Numbered from the stretch's first letter, positions 50,359 to 61,310 are shown. The stretch: 64,000 nucleotides of DNA from Tranzscheliella williamsii (GCA_023212725.1 JALBYF010000036.1:62001-126000), one strand, 5' to 3'. The notes: a model not told the origin generated them from the sequence alone. Translations and numbers: made by a program.

Positions 50359-50805
50359 TTAGGCGGCAACAGTGGTGAGAAGATCCGAGTCACCGGCATC
50401 GAGGATGGTCATGACACTGTAGAGCGAGCCAAGGTAACGGTACAGAGGTCAGCCGTCAACTCAAACTGAAACATATCAAGACGAGAACCGAGAGGCGACC
50501 AAAGTGGCTCCAGAAACTTGGAAGAAAACTTACCCGACTCGGAAGAGCTTACCGGCAGCAGTACCGAGGGCGACGTTGGTGCCCTGGTAGTGGTGGACGG
50601 AAGTCTTGGACAGCATGGCGTAGTACTCGATCTCGGACTTTCGCAGGGGAGGAGTGTTGGCCGAGATGAGCACCAGCTTGGCCTTGCCGGATCGCATGTT
50701 CTTCAGGGCGCTCTTGAGGCCGAGAGCGACCTTACCAGACTTGATGACAAGCTGGAGCTTGGTGTTGATGTTGTCCTGGGACGACTTCTTAGCCTTGGGT
50801 GCCAT
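50359..50805 (-). CDS. RPL30: 60S ribosomal protein eL30 (2 exons)
   Basis: I join 50805-50534 and 50416-50359 (109 residues). Exon 1 starts [20 protein letters not shown] and contains [15 protein letters not shown] family sequence ([20 protein letters not shown]), then [19 protein letters not shown]. The 117-nt intron has a GTAAGT donor and a CTACAG acceptor. Exon 2 supplies [18 protein letters not shown], matching the conserved eL30 C terminus. Without splicing the frame ends after LFRVG because the donor supplies TAA. The protein belongs to the large cytoplasmic ribosomal subunit. It is head-to-head with eL37 and 1.43 kb from it. Confidence 0.95.
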
Positions 50806-52235
50806 TTTTCTGTTGATGTAAAGTGGGCGATGGAGGGGTGCAGACAAGGTGAAGATGGAAAAGGGTGAAAAGAGTGCCTCCAGTAAGTATCACGTAGGAT
50901 CCTTAACTTTCGCAGGCAGTGTCCCTAGAGACATGGATGGGATGGGATGGGGAATGGAGGTCGGTATACAGTTCGACGTCGCAGCTCCGCTTCATCACTG
51001 ACTGTTATGGGCACCAACACCCCAATCCTTTCTTCGCTCATCCATCAGATCCTGCACTCCGGCGGCCTCTACCATCATGAGCGCTGATGGTCACTGTGTA
51101 TTTTAAGCCTGATGCCAAAATGCAGCGCCTTGCTCGCCGGCCGCAGACCGTGCTAAGGAAAGCCGAGGCGTAGTATGGTTACGCTTGGCGCCGTCCAATC
51201 CCTTTTCGAGATGGGCATGCCGGACACGCTCACATCTGCCATGTCGAGCCCTCGCTGGCTACCATCGTGTCGCTATGTTGCAACCTCCGTACGCCGAACC
51301 ATCTGTCGATCAGGGCTATGCTGAGCTATGTACTTACGCTTATATTGATGTTGGAGCGGTGGGGTCTTGATGACTTGGAGGTAAGGAAGGCGATCGCGTC
51401 AATTTGCTGGTGGAGCTTCGCAGCTCGCTCAACCGCCAGCCAAGTCGCAGGCCTTCGTTGAGCTTTCTAACACGGCGGTCCATTGGTACGCTTACGGCCT
51501 GGCAGCAACTGGCCAACCTTCTCACCTGGACAAACTGACTGAACTTAGGACTGGTCCAATTTCAAACAAGCTATCAGTAGGTAAATGTGTAATTGTTCTG
51601 GTTTACGATTTCCCTGTTAAGCTGGAAGAAGAGGCTGGGACGCCAGTCGACTTTTCAAACCAACCGTGGGAACTTTCCTCGCACGTGACGGTGTTGTATT
51701 TCCACTGCACGAGAATTGAAGCATTGCGGCTGTTGGAATAGCTCGACTTGAGACTGGGCCAAAAGGCGAACGGCGAAGACTTGCGTGAACTGCAACAGTC
51801 AATGAACCAAGTCGGCTCAGCTGCACTCAACCGACGCAAGCAGACCAGAGCAGCCTAGTCGCGATCGTCGCTACCGCTCCTTCTCTCTGTCCTTACCCTA
51901 GCAACACTCAAGACATACATCAGCCAAGGTAAGCTCTACAACGCATCGACAACACCCAAAGCTATCGATCTGGTGCAGCATACCCGCGCACGCCCGTCAC
52001 CATAAACTATACTTCGGACGACAAGTGTCGATAGACAACACTCCAGCGGTCAACTATCTTGTGCTCCATATACCAGCGCAGAAACATCGTGCGCCTCGTC
52101 TCCATTGTCTACCTCAAGTACCACCGCCAGATCATAGCTGCGGGCTCGTCGCTGGGTTCCTTTCTTCGCCTCCGCCGACAAACTCTAAACGTATCTTGTT
52201 GCTTTCCATCTTCCTGTCTTACGCCGATCTAAAAG
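50806..52235. promoter_or_regulatory. Divergent region between eL30 and eL37
   Basis: This 1.43-kb region lies between two head-to-head ribosomal protein genes and should contain both promoters. A pyrimidine-rich stretch with ACCCTAG (51880-51903) lies upstream of eL37, resembling ACCCTA-type elements found in other fungal ribosomal-protein promoters. AGGTAAGC near 51985 could be a donor for a 5' UTR intron. Both are suggestions only. No coding gene is supported. Confidence 0.4.
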
Positions 52236-52936
52236 ATGACGAAGGGTACCACCTCTTTCGGTAAGCGACAGTAAGTATCACAAGCCACTTTCCGCTATGG
52301 CATGGACTAGATGTTGCCAGGGACGCATGGAAATGGTATGGAGATGTTGGCGATGTTATGGAGATGGCACAATATCGGCGTAGTTGTACCAAGGGGTGGA
52401 TGCGCTAGCAAGCGCAAGGCCCTTGGCAGCACCCCGTCTCCGTCATGGACACAATCCGTAGGGAAGCGGGATTGGAGGAAAGCATCGACGAATGGACATG
52501 ATGTCAGCATGGATATCAGCACTGCGCTGCGTTGCCTTTACAGCTCATGACAGGGACCGGCGTTTCTTGTAGGATGAGAGGGTGGAGCCATGCTGGTGGG
52601 AAAATCAGGACATGCCATAGCGTATCGGTATCGCGTTGACTACGCCCCAAGGATGTCGGCTGACTCACAGCCTTGTTTTCTGCGCGCTTTGCCCTCCACA
52701 GCACCAAGACGCACACCGTGTGCCGTCGATGCAACGCCCGATCCTTCCACAGGCAAAAGAAGGTCTGCGCCTCGTGCGGCTACCCTGCCGCCAAGATCCG
52801 CTCCTACGAGTGGGGCCAGAAGGCTAAGCGCAGAAAGACCACCGGCACCGGTCGGATGCGCTACCTCAAGAACGTCTCTCGACGGGCCAAGAACGGCTTC
52901 CAGACTGGTACCTCCGGCAAGAAGGTTGCTGCTTAA
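52236..52936 (+). CDS. RPL37: 60S ribosomal protein eL37 (2 exons, zinc-binding)
   Basis: I join 52236-52270 and 52702-52936 (89 residues). The 35-nt first exon encodes [11 protein letters not shown] plus two bases of a His codon. The 431-nt intron begins GTAAGT and ends CTCCACAG. Exon 2 gives [37 protein letters not shown] and [20 protein letters not shown], the eL37 family sequence. Two CxxC pairs (CRRC, CASC) form its zinc finger. It is part of the large cytoplasmic ribosomal subunit. The intron is by far the longest in the window; I found no clear snoRNA motif set in it. Confidence 0.96.
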
Positions 52937-53471
52937 ATGCACATTTATCACCTTGCCTAGCAGCCGGTTCCTCCCATCTCGCGCCTCCTCGTCCACCAGC
53001 ATAAATCCACCTTGGTCACGATGCCTTTCGGCGCGTTTCCATGTTGCAAGCATCAACGATGTAATCTGCCATGCGCAACAACAACTCACTCCCCGCCCCC
53101 AAAAAACCATGAGGATTTGACCCAGTCTCGCTTCTAGGGCCAGTTGCCAAGGTCGATCAACGACGACACACGGTTCCGAGGGATAGATGCGAGCAGCCAG
53201 GTCTCTGCGAAACCTGTCACCTCTCTCTTGCCGAGGCGAAGAGTTGTATGGGTTTCGATCTCACGTTGTACATCACAAGTCTTACTCCCACCATCACATA
53301 CTATGCTGCCCTCGCATGATCCAATATGATCATTCAGACCCAAGGTTGGAAGTTTGTAGCTGTCTCTGCTAATTGTGTGTCGCGTGCCTAATGCTCTTTC
53401 TTATGGCAGATGGGAAAGGAAGACATGCCGTAGTAACCATGGGGCAGACGGGGGATGAAAGGCAGAGGAAA
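52937..53471. other. Convergent intergenic region between eL37 and LEO1
   Basis: This 535-bp region lies between two stop codons. It should contain both 3' UTRs and polyadenylation sites. I see no gene in it. Confidence 0.5.
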
Positions 53472-55328
53472 CTATTCGTCGTCGCTCTCGATGATGCGCT
53501 TTTTGCGGATAACGGAGTGGGCGTCGTCCTGGGGGGGCGGGGTGTGGGTTGGGTGGGCGTCGTGGTCGTCGTCGGAGGAGAAGGCTGGTTCTGGGCGGCG
53601 GGGTTTGTCGGCGGGGGTGGAGGCGGCGGCCTTGCGAGCGCGCTCGGCTGCCTCGATGCGCTGTTCTGCGAGCTCCATTTCGTCGGGTTCTTCGTCGACC
53701 AGCATCGCGTCGTCGTTGGCGGGGCGCTTTTTGGGGCGGGCAGTGCCGGGGGCGCCGTGCGGGGGAGTGTCGTCGTCGCCCTCGTCGTCGACGATAAAGC
53801 CGTCGTCGTCGTCTTCGTCGTAGCGCTGCGGGATGCGCTTGCCAGCGGCAGCGCCGGCACCGGCACCCTCGCTCTCGTCGCTGTAGTAGTCGTTGCGTGG
53901 ACCCGCGCCCAGCTTGCGCCCGCCGACGTACCGACTGCGCCGGCGCGACTCAATGTCAAACATGTCGTCGTCGAACTTGCCGCTCTTGCGCTCGGCCTTC
54001 TGACGCTCGCGGATGCGCCGCTTCTCGGCATCCTTGAGCTCCTTTTCGATCCGTGCCTTTTCCACCTCGGGATCCAACGCCCCCTCGCCCGCCGTCGTCG
54101 CCACCACCCGCGCCGTCTTCTGGAAGCGCAGCGCCTTGGCAATCCGCCGATGCGTCTCGGAGCGCGTGTCCGCCGGCGTGAATGCCAGCGATCCCGCAAC
54201 CGGCCCCTCGGCCTCCATCACCGCCTCGCGCTGATGCGGCACCACCAGGTACGACAAACTCTGCGCTGGCCGCGACCAAGACCCAGTAGACCCCATCGGC
54301 ATGGACTGCGTCGCCTGGCTCAGCAGCTGCGACGACGGCCCTGCCCCCGCCCCTTGCGACGCAGCGCTCGGCTGCGGCGTATTGGCTCCCGTGTTGGTCG
54401 TAGAGACGCGCCCGCGCTCGGTCTGCTGCGTGATGTCAAACAGCTCGCTGCCGACCTGCAGCGACATGGTGCCGTCGCTCCACCGTACGATCCGCGCGTT
54501 GGACTCGGGCTCCTTGGCGCCATCCTGGTCGACCTGGTCCGTGTAACGCCATCGGATCGTGTTCGAGGTTCGCAGCAGACTGGCTGCCCCGACATCGTGA
54601 CTGAACCCCGAGTTGAAGCCCTGCTGCCGTAGCACCTCTTCTTCCAGCTCATCCTCCCACGTCTCTGGATCGAACGGGGTGGTGACGTAGCGGAGGAAGT
54701 GCGGGATACGCGCGAGCCAATGCTCCTTGGTGCGCCGAACAGGCAGCTGCGGGAGCGCGAGATGGGCGACCTCGATGCTGTCGTCAGGCTGCACGTTGTC
54801 CTCGTCTTCTTTGTATTCCAGCTGCCGTCGGGTCTGCTCGTCCATCTCTTGGGAGCCCTCACGGCCGTACGGGCTGCCGCTGCGGCTGGTTCGGTCCGAG
54901 GCATCATCTGCGGGCGCTGGAGAGGAGGGGAGCAACGGAGGCATCCCACTGGTGGTGGCACCCTCGAGCCCAGGAGAGGCCGACGCGAAATCAGCTCGAT
55001 TCCGCGGGCGGCGCACCTGTCGGCGGATCCCCTGGTCTTCATCGTCTTCATCGTCGTCGGCAGCGCCTGGCGTAACCGCCGCGCGGCCGTTGAGCCGGAC
55101 GCGTGCTCGCACCACCTCTTCTTCCTCATCCTCATCGTCGTCGCCAAACAGCGCGTCCTCCAGCGGATTCACGCCTTCCTCCCGGCCCACCGTTTCGGAG
55201 GAGACAGTTGGGTCCTCGACTATGTCGTTCAGGCTAGGTGAGGCCGCTGAGACCGCAGCTTCGACGCTAGCGGCTCCGTCAAGCGGAAGCTCGACCGGGT
55301 CCGAAGCACGGTCTTCTTGATCCGCCAT
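53472..55328 (-). CDS. LEO1: Paf1 complex subunit LEO1
   Basis: ATG 55328 starts MADQEDRASDPVELPLDGAA (618 residues); the upstream frame is leader. The N-terminal 230 residues are acidic (FGDDDEDEEEEVVRARVRL). The Leo1 domain at about 240-450 has HWLARIPHFLRYVTTPFDPE, SNTIRWRYTDQVDQDG, ESNARIVRWSDGTMSLQVGS and SYLVVPHQREAVMEAEGPVA. A basic coiled segment (KARIEKELKDAEKRRIRERQ) and an acidic tail ending IIESDDE follow. Leo1 pairs with Paf1 in the RNA polymerase II elongation complex and supports histone modification during transcription. The C terminus is Asp-rich with PPHGAPGTARPKKRPANDD. The gene is divergent from MGM101. Confidence 0.93.
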   Translation of the reverse strand: MADQEDRASDPVELPLDGAASVEAAVSAASPSLNDIVEDPTVSSETVGREEGVNPLEDALFGDDDEDEEEEVVRARVRLNGRAAVTPGAADDDEDDEDQGIRRQVRRPRNRADFASASPGLEGATTSGMPPLLPSSPAPADDASDRTSRSGSPYGREGSQEMDEQTRRQLEYKEDEDNVQPDDSIEVAHLALPQLPVRRTKEHWLARIPHFLRYVTTPFDPETWEDELEEEVLRQQGFNSGFSHDVGAASLLRTSNTIRWRYTDQVDQDGAKEPESNARIVRWSDGTMSLQVGSELFDITQQTERGRVSTTNTGANTPQPSAASQGAGAGPSSQLLSQATQSMPMGSTGSWSRPAQSLSYLVVPHQREAVMEAEGPVAGSLAFTPADTRSETHRRIAKALRFQKTARVVATTAGEGALDPEVEKARIEKELKDAEKRRIRERQKAERKSGKFDDDMFDIESRRRSRYVGGRKLGAGPRNDYYSDESEGAGAGAAAGKRIPQRYDEDDDDGFIVDDEGDDDTPPHGAPGTARPKKRPANDDAMLVDEEPDEMELAEQRIEAAERARKAAASTPADKPRRPEPAFSSDDDHDAHPTHTPPPQDDAHSVIRKKRIIESDDE

Positions 55329-55762
55329 GCTGTAATAAGCGTCGCCAGAAGGGACCGCGAGTGTCGTGACGCCGGATGTCTGCGTTGTGGTCGCAGTGAG
55401 GATCAATGTAGACGGTGGAAGCACATGCCATCTAGAAGACCCATCGCAGAGCCACAGTGCGAATCCAACATACACAAATGGATAATACACGCTGTTAGAT
55501 CTCAGTGCTGCCGCCACGGCGTCCCTATCGTCCGATACAGTGACTATTAGGTCACGTCATGAAGCCGCTCCCCTCCACACGTCCTTGCAGTCAGAGTCAC
55601 AAGCGGACGTAGGTCGTCCGTTCTGGAAGGCGTCGCTTTCTACTCCTCTATCATCTCCTTTGATAGCCTTCTTTCGAGCTGTATTAGCAGAACGTCACTG
55701 GTACTGCAACAACGAGGAGCATACACGGTCCAGGCGAAGCTAGTCTACGTCACTGTCGCACG
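55329..55762. promoter_or_regulatory. Shared divergent promoter of LEO1 and MGM101
   Basis: The 434 bp between the two start codons contain no supported gene and must serve both promoters and leaders. Confidence 0.5.
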
Positions 55763-57093
55763 ATGTTCACGCCGATCAAAAGGCTGGGTCTGGTCGCAAC
55801 AAGCCTGCCTCGCACGGCGTCGCAGGCCAGCGCCCGCACGTTCATTGCGGTCTCAAGGCCGGCGCTCAGCTCAAGGGGCAAACCTTCCAAGCAGACGCCC
55901 CACCAGCTTGGGCTCAAAGAGCTGCATCCGCTGCCACAGGCTATGCAGGAGCAGCTCGAGGCGGACGAGACCCCCAAGGAGCCCTACACCGCCACGGGCA
56001 ACTCGAACGACCCTGCAGTACACTCGAGCCGGCCTGTATCGCAGCCAGCCGAGGTGGACGTTGACCCCACGGTGGCAGCTCCTGGCCTCACCAAAGGTGC
56101 TTCTTCCAGCTCCGGTGGCTCCGGCTCGCCCCGTTCCGCCACGTCCGGATCGTCCAACAGCAACACTTCGGAGGAGTGGGGTACGAGCTTCTCCGGCCTT
56201 GGAGACAGAGCCTTTAGTAAGGAAGCTTCCGATGTGCTCATGGCACCTGTCAACGAAGGCGACGTCGAGATCAAGCCTGGTAAGCAGAAAAAGTGACAAT
56301 GTAGTATAGAGAGCAATCATTATTGCACTGGTAGCGACCCCAATCTAACTCCATCGTACCCTCACCGTTTTTCAACTGCGCTTCAAATACCGCACTGGCT
56401 TCTCTTTCGGGCATGCTTTGGCAGATGGCCTGATTTACTTACCCGAGATCAAGTATCGCCGCATTCTGAACAAGGCCTTTGGGCCCGGTGGATGGGGTAT
56501 GGCGCCACGCAGTGAGACCAATGTTGGGCAGGGCATGGTCAGCCGTGAATGGGTGCTCATCTGCCAAGGAAGGTAGGTTTCGCCTGCACCGACTCCCCGA
56601 CGCTTACCGCTGCTGCTGCTGTGCGTCTAGCACGCAAGGCTGACATACATCTGCGATCTTGCCCGGGCATCTAGGTTCGTCGCAACGGCACGCGGCGAGC
56701 AGGAGTTCTTCAAGCCGTCCGGCGTACCAACTGCCTCGGAAGGAGCCAAGTCCAACGCTCTCATGCGCTGCTGCAAGGACCTTGGCGTATCCTCCGAGCT
56801 GTGGGATCCACGCTTCATCCGCCAGTTCCGCAAAAAACACTGCGTCGAGGTGTGGGCGCAAGACACCAGCGGCAAGAAGTAAGTTCACTCGCTTTCCCTG
56901 CTACGTTCGCTGCTCTGCCCGTCGATGGCCGTCGACTGACCGCCCGCATCCCCCGCACCCGCCCATACACATGCGCGCTCTCTATCTCTTTGCTCTACGT
57001 TCTCATTCGACCTCGCGTGGTAGGAAGAAACTCTGGCGCAGGAGAGACGACCCTCCGTTCGAATACCCCTGGAAGGAGACGGGCACAGCATAA
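55763..57093 (+). CDS. MGM101: Mitochondrial genome maintenance protein MGM101 (4 exons)
   Basis: I join 55763-56279, 56425-56572, 56675-56878 and 57024-57093 (312 residues). Introns of 145, 102 and 145 nt have donors GTAAGC, GTAGGT and GTAAGT and AG acceptors, and the frame holds to TAA 57091-57093. The N terminus [20 protein letters not shown] is a presequence, followed by a Ser/Gly/Pro linker. The core begins [20 protein letters not shown] and continues with [53 protein letters not shown] and [16 protein letters not shown]. These are signature blocks of Mgm101, a Rad52-related single-strand annealing protein needed for mitochondrial DNA recombination and maintenance in yeast. Exon 1 alone would encode a truncated product ending in GKQKK. 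Confidence 0.96.
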
Positions 57094-58045
57094 AGAGACA
57101 CAGCATTCACGATCGTGGATCCTGCCCCGGCGGGCCTCTGCGGACGTCAGCCATCATGAAACTGCTCCGGTTGCTGCATAGAACTAGGCTGCCTGTCCAT
57201 GACCAGTCACAGTGGAAAACGCAGTGCCAAACGTCGTGTGGGAAACGTTAGTGGATCCTTGTTACGAGCCAGCGAAAGCGGGATTCGGGTCGATCAGCAG
57301 TTGGCTCAAGCTTCAGCAGTATTAGTACGCACTAGTGGCAATAACCAGCCAGACTAGAACTAGTATACACTCGATCACAAAGAGTAACACGTCACTTCCA
57401 TCTAGTTGTTAGTCAGTGACCCGTCGTTTGTATTTTCTCAGGTCACTCCGTTCAAAACTGTAGTCTGCGATGCTACAAGTCTGGATATACAAGGTGTCGA
57501 AATTTAATTGAAGCCAATCCACCGATTGCGATCAGTCTCAAAGTGTCTCGTGTATAGTGATATAGCTAGGGTGCTATCTCGAAATACATGAGTACTACGC
57601 TGCCGTCAATAACAATATTAATAATATATCTATCTACCTTTGCTCTAGCGGGATACAATCACAATGCGGCCTTTTCACCGCAACACTTACACTGTGACGG
57701 TCCACCGACCACTCGCTTTCTGGTCGCCATCATCTAACGAGTCGTCTCCATCGCCGGCCTCGCACGACCTACGCCATCCACACCGTCAGCTTCCACCACC
57801 GATCAGAAGGAAATCCAACCTTTACGCCGCTAGTGCACCTCTCCCTCGGCGCGTGCTTCTGACTCTCCGACGCCCATAACTGTCGTACTACAAGCGTACA
57901 AGCGGCCTTCACTACACCACCCGTTCACTGAGCGGCCTTTACTAAACCATCCGTTCACTGGACTGAGGTTGACATCCTTGCAGCAGGTCCCCAAGCATCC
58001 AGCTATTTCACCCCGTTCTTTGCGGACAACCGATTTTAGCCCATC
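57094..58045. other. AT-rich intergenic region between MGM101 and the eIF4E-binding protein gene
   Basis: This 952-bp region is noticeably more AT-rich than the rest of the window, most clearly at about 57590-57645 (aataacaatattaataatat). It carries two nearly identical stretches containing cggccttcactacaccaccc/cggcctttactaaaccatcc near 57903-57960. A 71-residue frame at 57664-57879 has no domain and would lie in the leader of the next gene. Confidence 0.5.
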
Positions 58046-61000
58046 ATGGCAGCTGGTATGTGTGCTCCATCGTCCTTTCTTTACTCTTCCTGCTTAGAAG
58101 TCTTGCTCACACATTGCTCCTCCTCCGCACGGTGTCACTGTCTGTAGGCCCGCCACCAGGCCTCGGCATAGCTCCGCCGCCAGCCTCTGCCCTGCCATCC
58201 AATCCCTTTGGCCACAGTCCGGACAGATCCACACCGAAATCTCCACTCGCCTCAACCGAAGATGCCCGCCCTTCTCACCCGTATCAAAGGCCCGCAGACT
58301 GCCCACGTAGCTATGGCCGCGGTGTTTTGCTTGCTTACAGCTCTTCGGCGCTGGTTACAAAACCCAAAGGTATGCGCTCCTTTCGAGACTGGTATGGCCA
58401 GTGGGAACCTCGCCATCATAAGGGTAGCTACAATGCCCGCGAGCCGACACGAAAACCCCACGCAGACGAATTCACCGCTCATCCGGAACCCGACGAGGTT
58501 CCCCACAACGGTGGCATCATCGGAGGCGCCCTTGGCGGCTTTGGTCCTAGAAGAGAAGGTGCAGGCGCTCGCTTCGGCAGTAGAAGGAACGAAGACCGAG
58601 ACAGAGGAGAGGGTCTACGCATCGGAGAAGTCCCAAGCAGACGATCCGCGCCAGCCGGCAAAAATCCCTTTGGCCAGATCTCGGCCAGTGGCACCTTCAA
58701 GCCTGCTGGTAACACTGCTGCCGGCAGGGCTGCTCTCAGAGAAGCAGCGTTGGAAGCCAGCGGGGAGGCAAGGCGGCTCGGTATGGGAGAGAGATCCACC
58801 TCGTTCGGCAAAGATCGGTTCCGCGAGATGATTCCCGAAGAGGGCAAAGGAAGCCAGCGAGAACGCATCGGCGACGCTCGCGAGTCTGCGAGAGACCGAC
58901 GCAGAGCCGATCGCGGTTTCGATCCCGACGACAGCCGAGAGGAAGGCGAGATCATCGAGTCGCCTCGCACGCGTCGCACTGGAGGCGCAGATACCGCCTC
59001 GGATTGGAGGAGACCTGGCGATCGGGACAGGGCCGGTCCCTTTGCCAGCACCGTCGGAGAGCGAGTGCGTCCAAACGATCGACGCGGCGGTGCAGGCGGT
59101 GCCCGCGGGCCTGGAACATGGATGGGCGATGCCGATGACAACCCAGCCTGGATGGACGACGACTCGGAGTCTCTCCCCGTCGACAATCGCGCACCCTTTG
59201 GCCAGTTCGGCAGCCGTAGGAGAGAGGAGGACGAAGCCGATGGTTCTCGTGGTCCCGACGACATGGCCGGTGCTATAGACAGCATTCAAGCCTTTAAAGC
59301 GCAGATGAAGGCGCGCGAGCGCCGCGAACGTCTAGCCAGAGGCGAAGTCGACCCTGCCGATGCTGGGTCTCATTCTTCCTTGGCGCCGCCTCCCGGCCTT
59401 AGTCGAGATACCTCGAGAGAGTACCCCTTTGGCAACGACAAGAATTCGCAGGAAAGCGAGATGGACGCCATCCGCAACGATATGATTGCCGCTGCCCACA
59501 ACCAATCTACCTCTGGTGCTTCTCTATACGACAGCATTTCCAACAGTCACAGCAACAGTCATGGCGACGGAGCAGGCGATGGTCAGGGCCCGCCAGGCCT
59601 GCCTGGCCGTTCCAGCCGATTCGCCCGCTTCTTTGATGGCAGGGGTGCACCCCCCCGCGACCCTCAGGCCGCCGCCCTTGCTGCACAGCAGAAGATGCTG
59701 GAAGCGATGGGAGGTAATCCTAACCCTGCCGCTGCTTCTGCGGTGCAGACAAGCGACAAGGATACCGCCGCTGCCCACAGCTCACGATCGCCGCCCAATG
59801 CAGCAGGCGCATCTTCAGCCTCTATCAACATATCCGAGCTGTTTAGCAAAGCTTCGGGCCAGAACCAAGGAGAGCGTACGGCTACCGAGTCTACCGGTAA
59901 GAACGCGTCGGATGCGGACCAACAAAGCATGCAGAAGCTCATGGCCATGCTGCAGGTGGGTGTAGGAGCCGGCAAGTCAGCAGCTCGTTCCCCAGATGGC
60001 AGGGACAGCAACAGCCCTTCCGGCCACCACGCCCCTCGTTCTGATTCGGCCAACCGGGAGTTCCTGGCCGGCAACAACAACAGCAGCGAGGCAGCTCATC
60101 CGTCTGATGGTAGCAATCATCGCCACAACGTCGTGTCCCCCGGTCCAGCGCCTGGCGAGTCGAGCAAAATGGATGCCCACTCGCCCCTGCCCTATCACCA
60201 CCAACACCAGCGCGCTACGAGCGCTTCGTCCGGTCACGCTCAGCAGCGCCAGCAACAGCAGCAGCAGCAGCAGCAGCAAGCCGAGCCGCAGCATCAAGTA
60301 CAACAACATCCTCCCCAGCAGCAGGCTCAGCAGCAGCAGACTCAGCAGCAGCCGTCTCAGCAGCAGCAATACGCGCAGTACCAGCAGCCTCCGCGGTCTT
60401 CGTCGCCGGCCGTCTCTGGCAGTCAGGGCTTCAACGATCCGCGACAGCAGCCTCCTGGGATGGGCCTGCAGGGTGTAGGTTCTCCAAACATGAGCGCGTA
60501 CGGAGGATTCGCGGGCAGTGTGCCAGGGCGGCCGCCGCCGGGCATGGATCCACGGCTGATGGCTCGGCCTCCGATGGGGGCGCCTGGCTTCCAGCAGATG
60601 CCTCCGCACATTGCTGCGGCGCTGGGGCTGGGACGCGGGCCGGTGCCTCCGCCGGGGATGGGGCCGATGCCGCCGCTTGCCGGTGCGCCTGGGCCGCGCG
60701 GTCCGAACGGACCCGGCGCGCCGTTCCCTGGCTTTGGGCCGTTCCCTGGCGGACGCCCTCCTCTGCCGGGCATGCCGCCGCAGCTCTACCAGCAGCTGAT
60801 GAGCATGCCGCCCCACATTCAGCAGCAGGTCTTGGCCGGCCAGCCCTTCTCGCCCGCCATGGGCGGCCCGTTGCGCTCGCCGTACGACATGGCCGGCTCG
60901 GCGTCGCCCGGCGCCGCCGGCCAGTCCCACGGCAACGGCAGCAGCGGCGGCAGCGCCCACGAGCGCCGCCCGCCCTCGCCCAACACCGTCGCCAGCCCGC

Positions 61001-61155
61001 CCGGCGCGGCGCCGTTCCCCTACTACACGCACGGCCTCGGCGGGATGGTGAGCCCCTCGCCCCCCGCCTCGGCGTCGGTCGGCCCACAGGCCATCAACGG
61101 CGCCAACCTCATGGCCTTGCTCAGCGGCGGCCGCAACACGCCGACCCTCAACTAA
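58046..61155 (+). CDS. eIF4E-binding protein, 4E-T-like (2 exons, polyQ/Pro-rich)
   Basis: I join 58046-58055 and 58148-61155 (1005 residues). The 10-nt first exon is ATG GCA GCT G, the intron is 92 nt (GTATGT to CTGTAG), and the joined start reads [22 protein letters not shown] at 59-65 fits the eIF4E-binding consensus Tyr-x4-Leu-hydrophobic, followed by [20 protein letters not shown] later [12 protein letters not shown] segment (near residue 525) resembles the SRFSRWF-type motif of 4E-T. The middle is Arg/Asp-rich. A polyQ run (bases 60241-60400) precedes a Pro/Gly/Met-rich C terminus. I infer a cytoplasmic translation repressor or P-body factor that binds eIF4E. The motifs are short, so the family assignment is tentative. 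The frame also reads through the intron from 58060, but that start lacks the conserved junction. Confidence 0.65.
60241..60400 (+). repeat. CAG-rich polyglutamine tract
   Basis: CAG/CAA triplets encode a Gln-rich stretch with a run of about ten consecutive Gln near 60252-60281. Similar tracts occur in the SWI1-like gene at bases 2-55 and 1957-2000. Confidence 0.9.
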
Positions 61156-61310
61156 GCCGCTGCCTCGCGCCGCTCTGCCCCTCGCACCTCGGCCGCGCCA
61201 CATCCGCACGCACCCCCTTGTTATCAATTCCCACCGATGCCCCGCGGAGCGTCTCCTGTCTGTGCTGTCTGTCAGTCCGCGCGCGGATGGGGAAAAGCTG
61301 GATTGCGCGG

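Noticed and set aside
57664..57879. 71-codon frame in the AT-rich intergenic region
   Set aside because: It is basic, Pro/Ser-rich, has no domain and probably lies in the leader of the next gene. It could be an upstream ORF, but I cannot support it as a gene.
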